NCBI GenBank assembly: GCA_032988165.1
Contig: JANTQF010000051.1
Coordinates: forward strand, 95,350-159,349
Source of the DNA: Emmonsiellopsis sp. PD_33
Lineage: Eukaryota; Ascomycota; Eurotiomycetes; Onygenales; Ajellomycetaceae
Direction of reading: 5' to 3'
DNA: 64,000 nt
The translations under genes and the position numbers were made by a program. Every line of letters starts with the position of its first letter. Positions within the stretch are counted from its first letter, which is position 1. The notes under the pieces are model-generated. The model was not told the origin of the DNA, searched no databases, and was given only the letters and a program-made list of their open reading frames with translations. Shown piece after piece: positions 35,094-47,600 of this stretch.

Positions 35094-35666
35094 TGCTTAT
35101 TGAGGCCTTTAGGGCTTTAAGATATGTATATGCAGACAATACTCCGTATACTCCCCTCCCCGGACTCATCCATGCTTTCTGTCTCCTGGTTCGTTCCATG
35201 TTGATGGTTGTCGTCAAAGTCGCGTCGTTGAATACGAGAGAGGCGCGGAGTCACGTGATTCTGATTGATTGCAAGCAAACATAGCAAACATCTTTGACAT
35301 AAATATCAACCTCATCTCCAATTCTTGCTTGAATACTAGTAGCCACGACGATGATGGACGAGGATTGCATCACAGCAGTTCTGTCTTTCGTCCGTCAGTT
35401 GATCAGTGTATGGGTTATGTTAAGTGCCCGACATTGGAGCCGGCCGAAATAGATTGACATCGCAGGTCGAACAAAGATCGAACACATAATGATGTGGCCG
35501 CAAGCTGTTCTGTGCAGCACATATACCGTTGCAAGAGATCGAATGCGGCTGAATTAAGCTTAATCCAGGAAAGAATACTTAATCCAAGCCGCCTGCCTCT
35601 GTAGTGCAGCTCAAATTCGGCGTTGACCACTCTCGACTGTGGTTGGCTTCAAAGCAAAGCAGCAGA
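35094..35666. other. Upstream region of the ALKBH gene
   Basis: This stretch contains the promoter side of the minus-strand ALKBH gene. Nothing else recognisable is present; small ORFs here have no motifs. Confidence 0.5.
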
Positions 35667-36765
35667 TATTGTTGCTGCTTGTTGCTCTTGTCCCCTTTCT
35701 CGCCGCTTCAGAGCCGAAGGGAAGAAATACCCACATGTACCCAAAAAGACTTCTACGCCGGTGAGAATATCTCGATGATGGCAATGGCGGTCAGGTCATA
35801 TTTCCAAATCAGATATACGTCGAGCAATTAACCCCTATTGATGGGAGCAGAAAACTCCACCCGATCATCTTCGTTCATAGCTTTGCCCTAACGGGAATGG
35901 TACGTTGTCAAGCGATTTATTTTATACAGTACATTCTTTTCTTGGTTTTCGTGGACTCATCTGCCGTCTAGAACTTGTTGAATAAGCCCGATGGGCGTCC
36001 TTCCCCGCAGAAGGTTATGAGATCTATATCATTGATTGAATCAAACGGCCCGACATCGGCTCTCAAGCAGGAACAACACAGTGACAAAGTGGAACGGTGA
36101 GTAGGCTGAGAAGTTATTAGCAGGGAGCAGAAATCACGATCTGTGGCTACAGTCTAAATTTCAGACCCAATGGCTAGCAACGGGATTAGGGGATGACAAA
36201 ATATTTTTGATGTGTATCTTGCATTAACAGTCCAGTCCCTCAGGTCAATACTTACTGGCAAACTACCGTCTAATCCGCAGGTGCTGCGCTCCTGCGATGT
36301 ATTGGAAAGCCGTTTATATTCGTCACACATTCTCAAGCAGGGCCATAGGATGGCTCATTACTGATGCTCAGCTTACGCTTGTCCATTTAATCATCCCTCT
36401 TGAGCCTTCAGCCTCCTTTTGGAAATACGGTGACCAGAAATGGCCCTGCACAATCCTGAGGGATTAACATGTGTCCCTATTACCTATGAACCCCCGTGTC
36501 AGATCTAGAAATAGATTAGTCCAAGAGATGGTCCCATCTGAGTCTAGTGATAGATCACGCTGCATCTACAAAGCTGAAGATTCCGCTCCACAGCAGTTAG
36601 TCAATTTATTGAACAATAAAGTACTTGTGGTAACATCAGAAGCATCATGCCGTGCTATATGGTCGGGCTATCTGCAGCAAGCTGGAATGTCGGCGCTCTT
36701 CTTGGGAGATGAATAGTGACCGGACTGCGGAGGCAGTCCAGGAGTGGATAAAAGTAGCCTTATCA
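35667..36765 (+). pseudogene. Broken secreted alpha/beta-hydrolase gene
   Basis: Pieces of one protein family appear in order but in different frames: a signal-peptide-like stretch (LLLLVALVPFLAAS type) near 35,670-35,700; YLDDGNGGQV and QIYVEQLTPIDGSRKLHPII at about 35,770-35,870; FVHSFALTGM (oxyanion strand) to 35,900; LNKPDGRP near 35,975 and EGYEIYIID near 36,011; and, in a later open stretch, QQLVNLLNNKVLVVTSEASC and YLQQAGMSALFLGDE (36,471-36,716), with TAEAVQEWIK in a shifted frame to about 36,760. The nucleophile-elbow segment between about 36,060 and 36,430 is missing or unrecognisable. In related fungal secreted hydrolases the order is the same. Frameshifts and the central loss make it a pseudogene. 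Confidence 0.7.
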
Positions 36766-37166
36766 TGTCCTTAGTTCCGCGACTTTACAACTAGGAATAC
36801 AAATATCAAAAAATCTCCGTTTGTTCAGCGGGTCAATATGCCAGGGGCAGACTGCCTCCATGTGATGCTGACGTAAGACATGCCGTGCCAAGCCCAACCG
36901 TGTGGACCTCGGCGCTTTGGGACACCGGCTCATCAGCCGCGTCTTTCTTGGATATCAAGCGCCAACTCCATCCAACTTCCCCACGACCAATGCCCCGTCC
37001 CGAACCTGCGTCTGCTGGAGGATGCGAATTCCTGGACTCGCTTTACAACTGACGCGATGAAGAGCGGTGATCTCTACTATCTTTGAAGGAATTGTTTTGT
37101 GATCAGGCCCAAACAAAAGAGTTCGGGAACAGCCCCTCCCCCGCCATTTCTCTCCCGCCCGGCACC
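36766..37166. other. Intergenic, promoter of PEX7
   Basis: This is the 400-bp leader and promoter region of the next gene. A short ORF at 36,880-37,086 has no motif and is probably random. Confidence 0.5.
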
Positions 37167-38359
37167 ATGCTCGAGTTCCGCACGGAGGGATTCAATGGTT
37201 ACGCCGTGAAATACTCTCCGTTCTTCGATTCTCGGATAGCCGTTGCTGCGTCGTCCAATTTCGGCCTGGTTGGGAATGGCAGGCTCTACATTTTGGACTT
37301 GACGCCGAATGGTATTGTTCCGTTGAAATGGTAAGTTCTGCCCTAATGACGAGTTGACTATCCACTGCGGTTTCGTACTGCCGGGGCTTTCCTGGTGACT
37401 TTGGGCTGTTGAGCAGAGCGCTAACATAAATTTTCTGCAGGTTTACAACCCAAGATGCTCTATACGACATCGCCTGGTCCGAGATTCACGAAAACCAAGC
37501 CCTCGTCGGTTCGGGTGACGGGAGCATTAAACTATTCGATGCGACGGTAGACGAATTCCCCATCCAAGGATGGAAAGAACACACTCGGGAAGTGTTTTCT
37601 GTACATTGGAACCTGGTGGCCAAGGATCGATTTTGCTCCAGTAGTTGGGACGGAACTGTCAAAATATGGTCTCCGACAAGGCCACAATCTCTTCTTACCC
37701 TCCCTACACACAGCTGTACTTATTCAGCCGCCTTCTCTCCACATTCTCCGGATATCGTATCTTGCGTCTCGTCGGATTCATACGTCCGTGTCTTCGATCT
37801 GCGCACTCCTACCTCCGCCTCTAATCACCTTACCGTCCAGATCCCTATCCATGGAGCTGGAAGGACACCTGTACCCACACAACCAGGATTTCCATCAGCT
37901 CCTGCTTCTTCTCCCCCATCGGAAGCTCTCACACATGACTGGAACAAATATCGACCCTCGATTCTCGCTACGGCTGGCGTAGACAGAACAATCCGCACAT
38001 TTGATATCCGTGCTCCCCAACAAGGCCCACTCTCCGCAATGATTGGACATGAATATGCCGTCCGAAAAGTAACCTGGTCGCCGCATCTGTCACACGTGCT
38101 TCTCAGCGCCAGTTATGATATGACATGTCGTGTTTGGAGCGATGGGTCTGAGACTGGGGTGCCAGGTGGGGATGGAGACTTTATGCGCAGCGGTCCAGGT
38201 GCCGGGCCTACAATGGCCAGAGAATTGGGCCGCATGGGCCGCCATACAGAGTTTGTCACTGGCGTGGACTGGTGTCTCTTTGGCAGTGAAGGGTGGTGTG
38301 CAAGTTGCGGGTGGGACGAGAGACTTTGTGTGTGGGATGTACGAGCTGTTATGGCCTAA
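37167..38359 (+). CDS. PEX7: Peroxin-7, WD40 receptor for PTS2 peroxisomal import
   Basis: Two exons (37,167-37,330 and 37,441-38,359; intron GTAAGT...TGCAG splitting a Trp codon) give 360 aa. The start MLEFRTEGFNGYAVKYSPFF and following LYILDL match the PEX7 N-terminus. WD repeats are clear: DIAWSEIHENQALVGSGDGS, WDGTVKIWSP, VRVFDLRTP, DRTIRTFDIRAP, EYAVRKVTWSPHLSHVLLSA and DERLCVWDVRA at the C-terminus. PEX7 binds PTS2-bearing matrix enzymes such as thiolase in the cytosol and delivers them to the import machinery with a co-receptor. Two insertions (about residues 165-205 Pro/Ser-rich and 275-300 Gly-rich) are loops. No defect is seen. Confidence 0.92.
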
Positions 38360-39301
38360 GCTTTCGCACTCTGCGTCTCCAGTCTTATATGTCTGCTGTA
38401 TGAGGTACGATGTGATGACACTCCTTGGCTCGATACCCCCAATCCAGTCCGCTGTTTTTTCTTTTGTGCGGCACTACGATCATGGACAGCAAATGTCCCG
38501 ACATTATCCGCCCTCCAAACACACCCACCATCCCAATTAGCTGTACAGTGTTGGTCAGTTTGGGAATAATCCCCGAATAAAGCTGCGAAAAAACCAGGAC
38601 AGCAGAAACGAGGGAGACAAACATACATGTGCTTACGCGACCGCACCACAACCTAGCCGTGTCCCTCCTGTATATATTCCCGGGGCGTTAGGCTGAAGTT
38701 ACTGACCGTTTGCCAGCTCTTGGCATAATCTACGAAAGTCAGGCTTAGGTTTTGAATTTGTGACACAGGAATAGGAATGGGAACCCATCTCTTGTTTATC
38801 ACTTCATTGGACTAGAAGGAGTTAGCATGCATGGTTTATATAGATATAACTAGCATATATTCATTTTTGGAAAAAGGAATTATCTCCAAGTTGACCTGCT
38901 TAGTGTTGTGTTTTCCTTCAGGTCGACGATGATGTCACTTTGACGGGTCAACCTTTGCCTCTAAATAGCTTAGAGTTCTGCACCTTCCATCGACCACCCA
39001 CGCACGATCCAAAACCCAGCCTCATGTATCCCTAACAACAATATCCTTGACATTCCAACACTAGGACCGATTGTAATACCACCACACAACAGGGGGGTTC
39101 AGTACAATGTATTACTAATGTTGAGTTCCCCGCTAGTTCACCCTGAGCCCACCCAGCGGCTGAGCGCAGTTAACCCAGAGTGCCAGCCCTTCACGCTTCC
39201 GACCAATGCCTCATCTTACCAGGCCCGTTTGTTATCCTCAATAATCAAGGAGGAAGCGGGAAGCGAATTTCCCTTTCTAGAGAATTTCCCACGAACTCAA
39301 T
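38360..39301. other. Intergenic, promoter and leader of MFS transporter 1
   Basis: No gene is seen. An upstream ORF starts at 39,118 (77 codons) and overlaps the transporter start at 39,302 in another frame. Minus-strand ORFs at 38,356-38,651 lack motifs. Confidence 0.5.
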
Positions 39302-41017
39302 ATGGCCGAACCTGCCCTCACAGAGAAGGCTCCTTCGAACATAGAAGTTGACCCAAGCTCGGCAATCATTGTTGACTTCGATGGCCCCAACGACCCGTAT
39401 AACCCTGTCAACTGGCCATTTGCCAAAAAGCTTGTCATCAGTCTGCTCTACAGCTTGACGAGTTTTGGGGCTGTCTGGGCTGGTTCTGTGTGAGTAATCA
39501 TATCTACCCAGCTATCAAGCTCATTCTCGAGGCTCACACTTTCAATTTATAGATATGCAGCCGGGAATTCCCAAGTTGCTGCTGAGTTTGGCGTGTCATC
39601 ACAGGTGGCAATAATAGGGACAAGCTTGTTGCTTCTGGGGTGAGTAGGTTCCCCCCTCTAATATAAAACGATGGCTAACATCTCTCTGGCTAGCTGGGGT
39701 TTTGGTCCCCTACTTTGGGCACCATTGTCTGAACTCTACGGCCGAAAATGGCCGGTCCTGATTCCTTCTTTTCTTTCTATGATCATGTCCTTTGGGACCG
39801 CAGCGGCAAAGGATATACAGACGGTCCTAATTACTCGGTTTTTTACTGGGTTTTTTGGCTGCGCTCCGATTACCTGCACGGGAGGAGTGTATGTTGATGT
39901 CTGGGATGCATCGCAGCGGGGTAACGCTATTGTTGGTTACACACTTGTTGTCTTCGGTAGTGGAGTAGGTTCAACCCCTATTGGCTATTAATGGAGGTGC
40001 ATTGTGTTGACAGGTGAAAATAATTAAGGCCCTTGCTCCGGTCGTCGGCGGAGCCATTATCAATTCTGGTGTGAGCTGGAGATGGACTGAATATGTAAGT
40101 CCACTCCACTTTCAAGAGTATCAGTCGATGTTCGATCTTCTTGGTTGATGTTTTAATAACCCACGCTTCAGAGTACGGGAATATTGCAAGCATTCGTGCT
40201 GCTTCTTGATCTGATATTCATCAAAGAATCATACGCGCCAGCCTTACTCACCACCAAAGCCCGAAGGCTTCGAAGATCCACCGGAAATTGGGCACTGCAT
40301 GCCAAGTGGGAAGAGAAGGGGGTCGTATTCAAAGAGCTGGCAATAAAGTTCGGGCTCCGTCCTCTGCAGCTGCTACTAACACCAATCTGCCTCGCCATCA
40401 CTGTCTACACCTCATTCATCTACGGAATATTCTACGCTTCCCTCGTGTCCTTCCCTATCATCTTCCAGGAAACGCGGGGTTGGAACAAGCTTACGGGGTC
40501 ACTTCCTTTTCTAGCTATCTTAATAGGCCTTATCCCAGGCGGAGCTATTATTTACTACAACCAGCGTCATTATAATAAGCTATTCGCTGGAAACGATCAT
40601 AAATCCGCTCCTGAGGCGCGCCTCCCACCAATGATGGTTGCATCGGTCATCCTAGCAGCTGGACTCTTCCTCTCGGGCTGGACCGCATCACCAAAATTCC
40701 ACTGGATCGCGCCTGTCATAGGAGTCTTCATGATGGGCTTTGGTGTCTATACGATCTTTACCAGTGCATTAAATTATCTCATCGACGTGTTCCCCCGGTG
40801 GAGCGCCAGCGCCCTCGCCACCAATACATTTGCACGCAGTGCGTTCGCTGCTGGGTTCCCACTCATCGTTCCGCCCATGTATTATCGGTTGGGGAATGAG
40901 TGGGCGTTTACGGTGTTTGCGATCTTTGCGGCGGTGAATATACCAGTTCCTTTTGTGTTTTGGTTTTATGGGGCTAGAATTAGGGAGATGGGGTGGAACA
41001 GGGAGCAGATGGGATGA
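39302..41017 (+). CDS. MFS transporter, DHA1 (drug:H+ antiporter-1) type, 490 aa
   Basis: Five exons (39,302-39,489; 39,553-39,639; 39,694-39,964; 40,014-40,094; 40,172-41,017) join in frame with GT-AG introns. The N-terminal motif DPYNPVNWPFAKK is typical of fungal DHA1 pumps. The signature loop ELYGRKWPVLIPSF follows TM2, RFFTGFFGCAPITCTGGVYVD lies in TM4-5, and the SWRWTEY motif is at the end of TM6. A cytosolic loop (KARRLRRSTGNWALHAKWEE) separates the two six-helix halves, and the C-half helices run to FVFWFYGARIREMGW. Substrates of this group include drugs, polyamines and secondary metabolites; the actual substrate cannot be told from sequence. All expected segments are present. Confidence 0.88.
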
Positions 41018-42632
41018 TGGTAGATGGATTGTATGCAAGACGCCGGCCAGGAGAGCGAATGGGAATAACTAGGGGTCCCCGCATGTTGAGCGCACCCCTC
41101 CTCGCATCACTACTCTCTCACACATGAAAAGATAATGGGGGAAAATCTCGACAGCCAGGTGACCGTTGCATTGATTGATTTATTGATATACTCCGGAAAA
41201 GGATTTCAAAATACACCGTTAATTTATTAGCGCGTTGGGAAACGAACTGGCAAGCGGTCTCTCTTGGTTGCAGATGACGGATGATCCTTGGTTCGTTATC
41301 AGAAAGCTCATTGCCAACAGGCGCATCGTGCAGCTGTGATTTTATAGATCAGAAAAGAAAGAAACTCCGCTGCACATTAGATAGTTAACCAGCCACCGAC
41401 TCCTCAATCAATCACAGAATATCCATGCGACGCATCTATAGTAACACCTGATTTGATTGATATTTGATTTGATATTGCTCGATATTCGGGTCTAGGCTCG
41501 CGCAGACCAAGCCGGAAACAAGTGCTTGATTCGAGCATGGAGAAGCCGAAGCCGGGGAAAGAAAGTCGCTGGCACCGGGGAATATGTAATTATTAACTTG
41601 CCCCGCCTTTTTTTCTTTGGATGGATCTGACCGCCATAACAATTCTTGGTTGGGCTCATCAAGCCTGCTAATTGTCGTGGCCGGTACCGTATGAGAACTG
41701 CCGTAGGCCCGAATATTCCTTTCACTTTACTAACTTATTATTGTTTATAGTGGCCAAACTGGCCGTTTGATGGAGGACTGCAGGCTGCAAGAGCCACGCT
41801 GCTGCACGCGCATTTGAAGGAATTGACGGGAGTGATTGGGTGGGCCGGCATGCTGATGGGCACTGATGTAGGGATGGATGGGTATGTGGGATGAGGGGTT
41901 CGTCCATATTTAGTTACTTTCTGACTTTGAGTTCAACTGTTCAGACAAGAAAGTGTGAGTTAAACTTGCCGGTTATCCTACTTACAATTTATTATTTAGG
42001 TTATATCGGCAAAGCGATTATCGAACACAAAAGAGAAAGCTCTCTCAAAATCTCCAAAAAAAAACACGAGGATAGAAGATTTTTAGACCGGATCAACACA
42101 GATCCACCGTCCCCTGGGCTGGAAGGAAGCAGTCCTACGATTCACACATTCATGGCTCTAGATGAAGCCGATCAGCGTCTCCCATCGTATCTAGGCCGGT
42201 CATGGCCAATTGATAGCAGCACTAGAGGCATCAACAAGTGCTTAGCCGGCTTGGGGTCGACTAAAAGCTGCAGCGCCGGCCAAGATAGAGAAGCCGTCTT
42301 AACCGAACAATGTCCCCATATCCTCGCCCTTTGGCAGCATTCCGGCTAGCTTTTGCCTCTCTGGGAATGGGGATTTGTGATGAGAAACGCCATATCATGC
42401 CTCCAGCTTCTAGCCGCAAGTATCCCACCTAATGTCGGTTTCTAGCGACCCCCCCTTGGGCCTTTGGTGCCGTCAGCCCACCGGCAAAGGATCCAGTTGC
42501 GGGGCAGAGCGAGGCCCGAATAAAACCTGTCAAATTCCCCGGCTTGGGTCATTTTGGGTTTTCCATGAGTCAGTATGACATTTTTTACTTTGGCGGGGGA
42601 TCCAGTGTCTTTGGGTGGTGCTGGATAAAACC
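41018..42632. other. Intergenic between two MFS genes, with an unassigned 152-codon ORF
   Basis: An ORF at 41,891-42,349 (152 codons, plus) starts MRGSSIFSYFLTL and contains a basic stretch (KISKKKHEDRRFLDR), but matches no family I know and is preceded by no clear gene structure. A convincing branch-point and acceptor-like sequence (TTTACTAAC...TTTATAG) ends at 41,750, so a small spliced transcript or gene relic is possible. Nothing firmer can be supported. Confidence 0.4.
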
Positions 42633-44679
42633 ATGGCGGACACACAAGATATTGAGAAGGCCATAGAGGATGGAGAGAGCAAAGGGATGGCTACAGGTAT
42701 GTGGAATTTTTATTCAGGGCTTTCTGCCAACCGTTGTATACTAATTAATATCCTGCCAGAGACTATTATGATACCCCCAAATGCCTCAGATGACTCTCTT
42801 CCAGGAAGCGAGAATGCCTCCCCGTCATCAGGGGCACCGCGATATGGCCTCTCGAGCTACAGATTCCGTCGAGTCGCATCGAAAACAATCGTATCCTTTC
42901 ACTCTCAAGATCCGGAGAACCCGATCAATTGGAGCAAGGTAGATACTCCATATGGATCGTCATGTCCTTTTACATCCACATTTCATAGACGTGAGAGCTG
43001 ATATTATCATGTAGAACAAGAAGCGGTTCATTGTTTTATCAGGCATGGTTACTGTCTTGAATAGCACCCTCTGTGCCTCCCTACCAAGCGGTGCAATACC
43101 ATTTATGTCCAAAGAGTTCAACATAACGAGTGATGAGCAACTTGTCTTGCCAATATCCATGTTCCTTGCCGGCTACGTCGTTGGCCCTATTATATGCGGC
43201 CCTCTATCAGAATCATACGGACGGAAGGTAGTGATGGTAGTCCCATTTTTTGTCTTCATGCTTTTTACGCTGGCGTGCGCCCTATGCCAGAGCTGGGCCT
43301 CCTTTTTGGTATTCAGAGTGATTCTGGGGATAGTGGCGTCTGCCCCTATTTCAATCGTGGGTGGCTTGTTTGCCGATATATATGACGAACCGAGGGAGCG
43401 TGGCCAAGTCATGACCTCCTTCATGGCCGTGAGTTACATACGCTCTTCTACAGCATATTCCCCCCCAAAGGTTGTGCGCTTGCTAATGTCCCAGGCAACC
43501 ACTTGCGGCCCCCTTGTTGGGCCCTTTTTGTCAGGCTTCACTGCCGTCATAAACTGGAGATGGCCCTTTTGGATCGGACTCATGTTTGCAGGCATTACCG
43601 CTCCTCTATGTGTGTTTATGCCGGAAACCTACGCCCCCGTTCTTTTGCAGCGGAGAGCTCGAGCCCTGCGCAAGGAAACCGGTAACAATAGTATCGTCGC
43701 CCCCTTTGACATACAGAAAAAAGGCCTCAAGGTGATCTTCACAGTGACTCTAACTCGTCCGGTCCGGATGGTGATGCATGAATCGATCGTGTCATTTACC
43801 TGTTTATATTTATCCGTTGTCTATTCTATATTCTTCCTCTATTTCCAGGCCTACCCGATCATCTTTAAAGGCATAACACCCCTCCCTTGTGCAAATCCTA
43901 ATGCCAGTACAGTCGTTGCTAACTCGAAAATACAGGTATTTACCACATGAATAATGGCGTTAGCGGTTTAATGTATCTCCCAAGTAAGTACTCCGTATAA
44001 CGGTCTATAAACCCCCGCTCATTTAGCATACTAACTAACCAATCTTCCCACAGTCGCCGTCGGTGCGTTCGCGGCATGGCCCGTATTTACATGGTGGGAT
44101 ACCTATCACTACAAATCCAAAGAAAGAGGCGCCAGCTGGGCTGATATCGAAGAATACCGACGTCTCCCACTTGCCTGTATCGGCGGGCCCCTCTACGTCA
44201 TTGCGCTGCTATGGCTTGGCTGGACGGCCTCGCCCAACATCCACTGGGCTGCCCCCATGCTCTCCGGCATCCCCTTCGGCGCAGGCTTCATGCTAATCTT
44301 CATCGCCATGCTAAACTACCTCGCCGATGCCTATGAGACATTTGCCTCTAGCGCCAACTCGGCCGCCAGCTGCTGTCGGAGCATCTTCGCCGTCCTGCTC
44401 CCCATCGCCACGACGCCCATGTTCAACAGGCTCGGGGTCAGCTGGTCGTGTACGATGTTGGCGTGCTTCAGTCTGGCCATGTCGCTTGTTCCGTTTGCGT
44501 TTATTCGGTACGGGGGGCACATTCGGTCGAATAGCAAGTTCTGCCAGTATCTGCGCGAGCTGAAGGAGGCGGAGAGGAGGCTTGAGGAGGAGGAAGATAG
44601 GGAGTTGGAGCTTCGTGGGCGGCTGGGCAAGGAGACTGATGTGGAAAAAGGCCAGGTCACCGGTCCCCCCATACCTTGA
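42633..44679 (+). CDS. MFS transporter, DHA1 multidrug type, 568 aa
   Basis: Six exons (42,633-42,696; 42,760-42,938; 43,015-43,428; 43,495-43,870; 43,936-43,983; 44,054-44,679) join in frame. The N-terminal 70 residues are cytosolic, ending DPENPINWSKNKKR, the usual lead into TM1. Motifs: PLSESYGRKVVMVVPF (loop 2-3), RVILGIVASAPISIVGGLFAD (TM4-5), NWRWPFWIGLMFAG (TM6), RARALRKETG (central loop), FFLYFQAYPIIFKG-IYHMNNGVSGL (TM7-8), and WLGWTASPNIHWAAPMLSGI. A long acidic/basic coiled tail (RELKEAERRLEEEEDRELEL) follows TM12. Intron 4 starts with GC instead of GT. It is related to but distinct from the neighbouring transporter, so the pair may be an old tandem duplication (inference). Confidence 0.88.
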
Positions 44680-47600
44680 AAACGGGCACTTTGGAGCGAT
44701 GCCAAAAGGGAAGCTCGCGCCACTTTGACTCTTTGTGAAAGCAGATCTCGGATAGGGTGCGGGCCGCCATCGACGCTGACGATATAAAAGGGGGGATTTT
44801 TCCGAGTTCGACACTATCTATTATGGGGGAAACTTACTACTGGCGATGTCTTTCATCTTTTTAATTCCGGATAACGTCCCCCTCTTTCCTCCCCCCTTTT
44901 TGCCCCTTCCCCCCCATCCCAACCTTCGACTTCTTTCGAGAACTAACCGACAAGCACAACCACAAACAAACGGAACGGGGTTTATAATTACGACATGAAA
45001 AAAGACATGAGCTGCACAAGTATATTTATTTGGTAATTATTTGGCGTTTTTTTACGTTTGCATCTATCTGGCGACTGCAAGAGGGTAAAAAAAAAACTGG
45101 GAGTATTTTCGCATATATAGATTCGGTTTTTTTCCCCTACTCACGTTAGATTAAAAAAAAGAGCGATACAAGATTGGATAGATAAATAATGATCGAATAA
45201 AAAAAAAAAACATAATATTTTGCTACTTCTTTCTACTGGGATACTCAGAATCAGGAGTATGCCATGTCCGGGAACCCAGTAGACCCCCCTTCCTTTTTTT
45301 CCTTTCCACCCCTTTTTCACAATAGATGGGTAAATATACACTTCTCCTCCTCACTCGCCAAACTCAATAAAAATCTTAATTTGTTAAAAAGAAAAGGAAA
45401 CCAAGCTTCCTACTCTTTGACGCATGAATGCAAAAAGGCGGGGGTTGGGTTGGGTTGGGTTGTGGGGGAGGGGGAAAAGGAGGCAGTATCGTAATCAAAT
45501 ACTCCATGTAACTCCCCAACACACCAACGCCTCAATCAAGCCTAGAAAAAAGTAAAGTATACTTCATCCCCTCTATTCGGATTCAGATTAGGGACCGCGT
45601 AACTCCGTGCCCTGCCATATATATGCATGTAAGTCTGTTGGGGTGGGGATAGTTGCCAAGTTGTTGGGTAGTTAGTAGGGCACTGACCCCCCCTCCCGTT
45701 CAGACATTGGATGGATGGATGGAGAAGCTTGTATGCAGAAGGGAAGGGGATTAATAGGTTAGGTTGTGAGATTCGGTAGTTACTGTACCTACATTGGGGT
45801 CTAGCCGCGGATGGTTATCCCCCTCTCTGTCCACCTTGTTTGGCGGGAGATAAGTGGGTGAGTGAGAGAGGGAGAAGTAGCGGGGGAGGGGCAGTGAATC
45901 ATTTTTATTGCTTGGGGCCCCGGAACCAATAACGAGAAAAGGAAGAAACCCGTTTCGTTTCCCAGTGAGTTCTAACTTTGTCCTTGCCACTAACAAACGA
46001 CAGCTCCAATCGGAGACCAACCAACGCAATAAACACCAGACCAGCCAGCCGCAGGGCAGGGCAGGACAGGGTAGGGTATCTAGATCTAGATCGAACTCCG
46101 TAATCCAACCACAACCAACCCGATCCATGGACATGGGAGTATATTATATAAATAAACAGCCCTAACAACAGACCCAGCAATGCATACATACATAACCTAC
46201 GCCATGATGGAATAATAGGATTCTACATCCCATCCCATCCCATCCCAACCCATCTCCCGCGCCACATCTTCAGATTTATTCTTTTCTTACATAGTGAAAA
46301 GAACAATTCCCGCATGCGGAAGAGAGCTATGTTAGATATCATATCATAGCACTGCAGGATACAAAAGTCTATGCATTCATTTCATCCATTCCATTCCATT
46401 CCATGGATCAGATTCACATTCCCATTCACATTTGCATACATACATACATACTATGGCACGCGGCAAAGCCGCAACTTGTCTTGCCTTGCCTCGGCAGGGG
46501 AAACCACTTACTGAGTGACAGGGTTATCTGTAGCTGAAAACGGCGTGAATATATGTATAGGTAAGTTAGCAAAGAGAGTGATTGATGGATGGGGATGAAT
46601 GCAGTTATATGTTTGTCAAAGGGAAGTGGTAGTTACCATACTGGTTATGTATGTATGAAAGAGGAGCCTGAGGGACAAGATGAGAGTAGATAAAGGATGG
46701 GTTAATGGAATGGTAAAGAGGTGGGATAAACATTCCATCTATTTATTTATCTCCTTCCTTCTCTTTGTAGTTTTGATCTAGAAGAATGAAGGAGGGGGGG
46801 TAAATAATCCATCCATCCATTCATTTATCTAGATTTGAGAGAAAGCCAGGGAAATCAAAGACGTGTATATGCTAGATGCCATATATTTATTATCATAGAA
46901 GCCAAATCGCCATCACCATCGCCATTATATTATCCGCACCTACACCTCCCCCCATTTATGCAGTCAGGTTGCACGATCCATCCAGAGTGCACCGCCCGTA
47001 CCTGCATTCCTCTATAACTGTAATTGATCCCAGCACGGCACCGCGTCTCTACTTTAGGTACTTACCTATTTACCAATTTGTCCCCCTTGTAGACAGACGC
47101 CAGCCATGTATGTATGTTCAAATAAATAATCTACTGTGCATGTAAAGTAGCACAACCACAAAACAAAAAAGATTTTAAAATGGGGGAGAATCACATAGTA
47201 CTATTTCACACATTTTATTTGTTTAAATAATTAGGTATTTCGCTTCAGACATGTACTGACAGCATGCTGCATTAGTAGATTCATCAGAGTGTGCAATGCT
47301 ATACTCATATTTGTGATAGGGTGTACCAGTAATGTTGTATCTTTCATTCCTGGCATAGGGTTATGACAAGACTGGAGCAGGACTGGGTTCCTCGACAGTG
47401 TGGGAGACAAACTGTGGTGATGATGATGATGATGATGTATGTAGTTGCTAGTCCTAGATTGATAGGCAAGGCGAGGAGGAATTTGATCTTGCAGTGACAT
47501 TTGTTGATTTGAAAGCGTGTGATAAGCATATCTTAAAGGCCAGCTGAATATTTTCGTTAGGCCAGCTTGTCGGCTGGGATCAGATGGGACGTGTCATGTC

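Noticed and set aside
41891..42349. 152-codon ORF between the MFS genes
   Set aside because: Composition and motif-free sequence do not support a gene; kept only as a note in the intergenic entry.
44311..44814. Long minus-strand ORFs over the end of MFS transporter 2
   Set aside because: Antisense shadow of the well-supported plus-strand exon.
45441..45462. GGGTT-unit repeat resembling telomeric DNA
   Set aside because: The unit is GGGTT, not the fungal TTAGGG, and it is internal and only four units long; a plain microsatellite.
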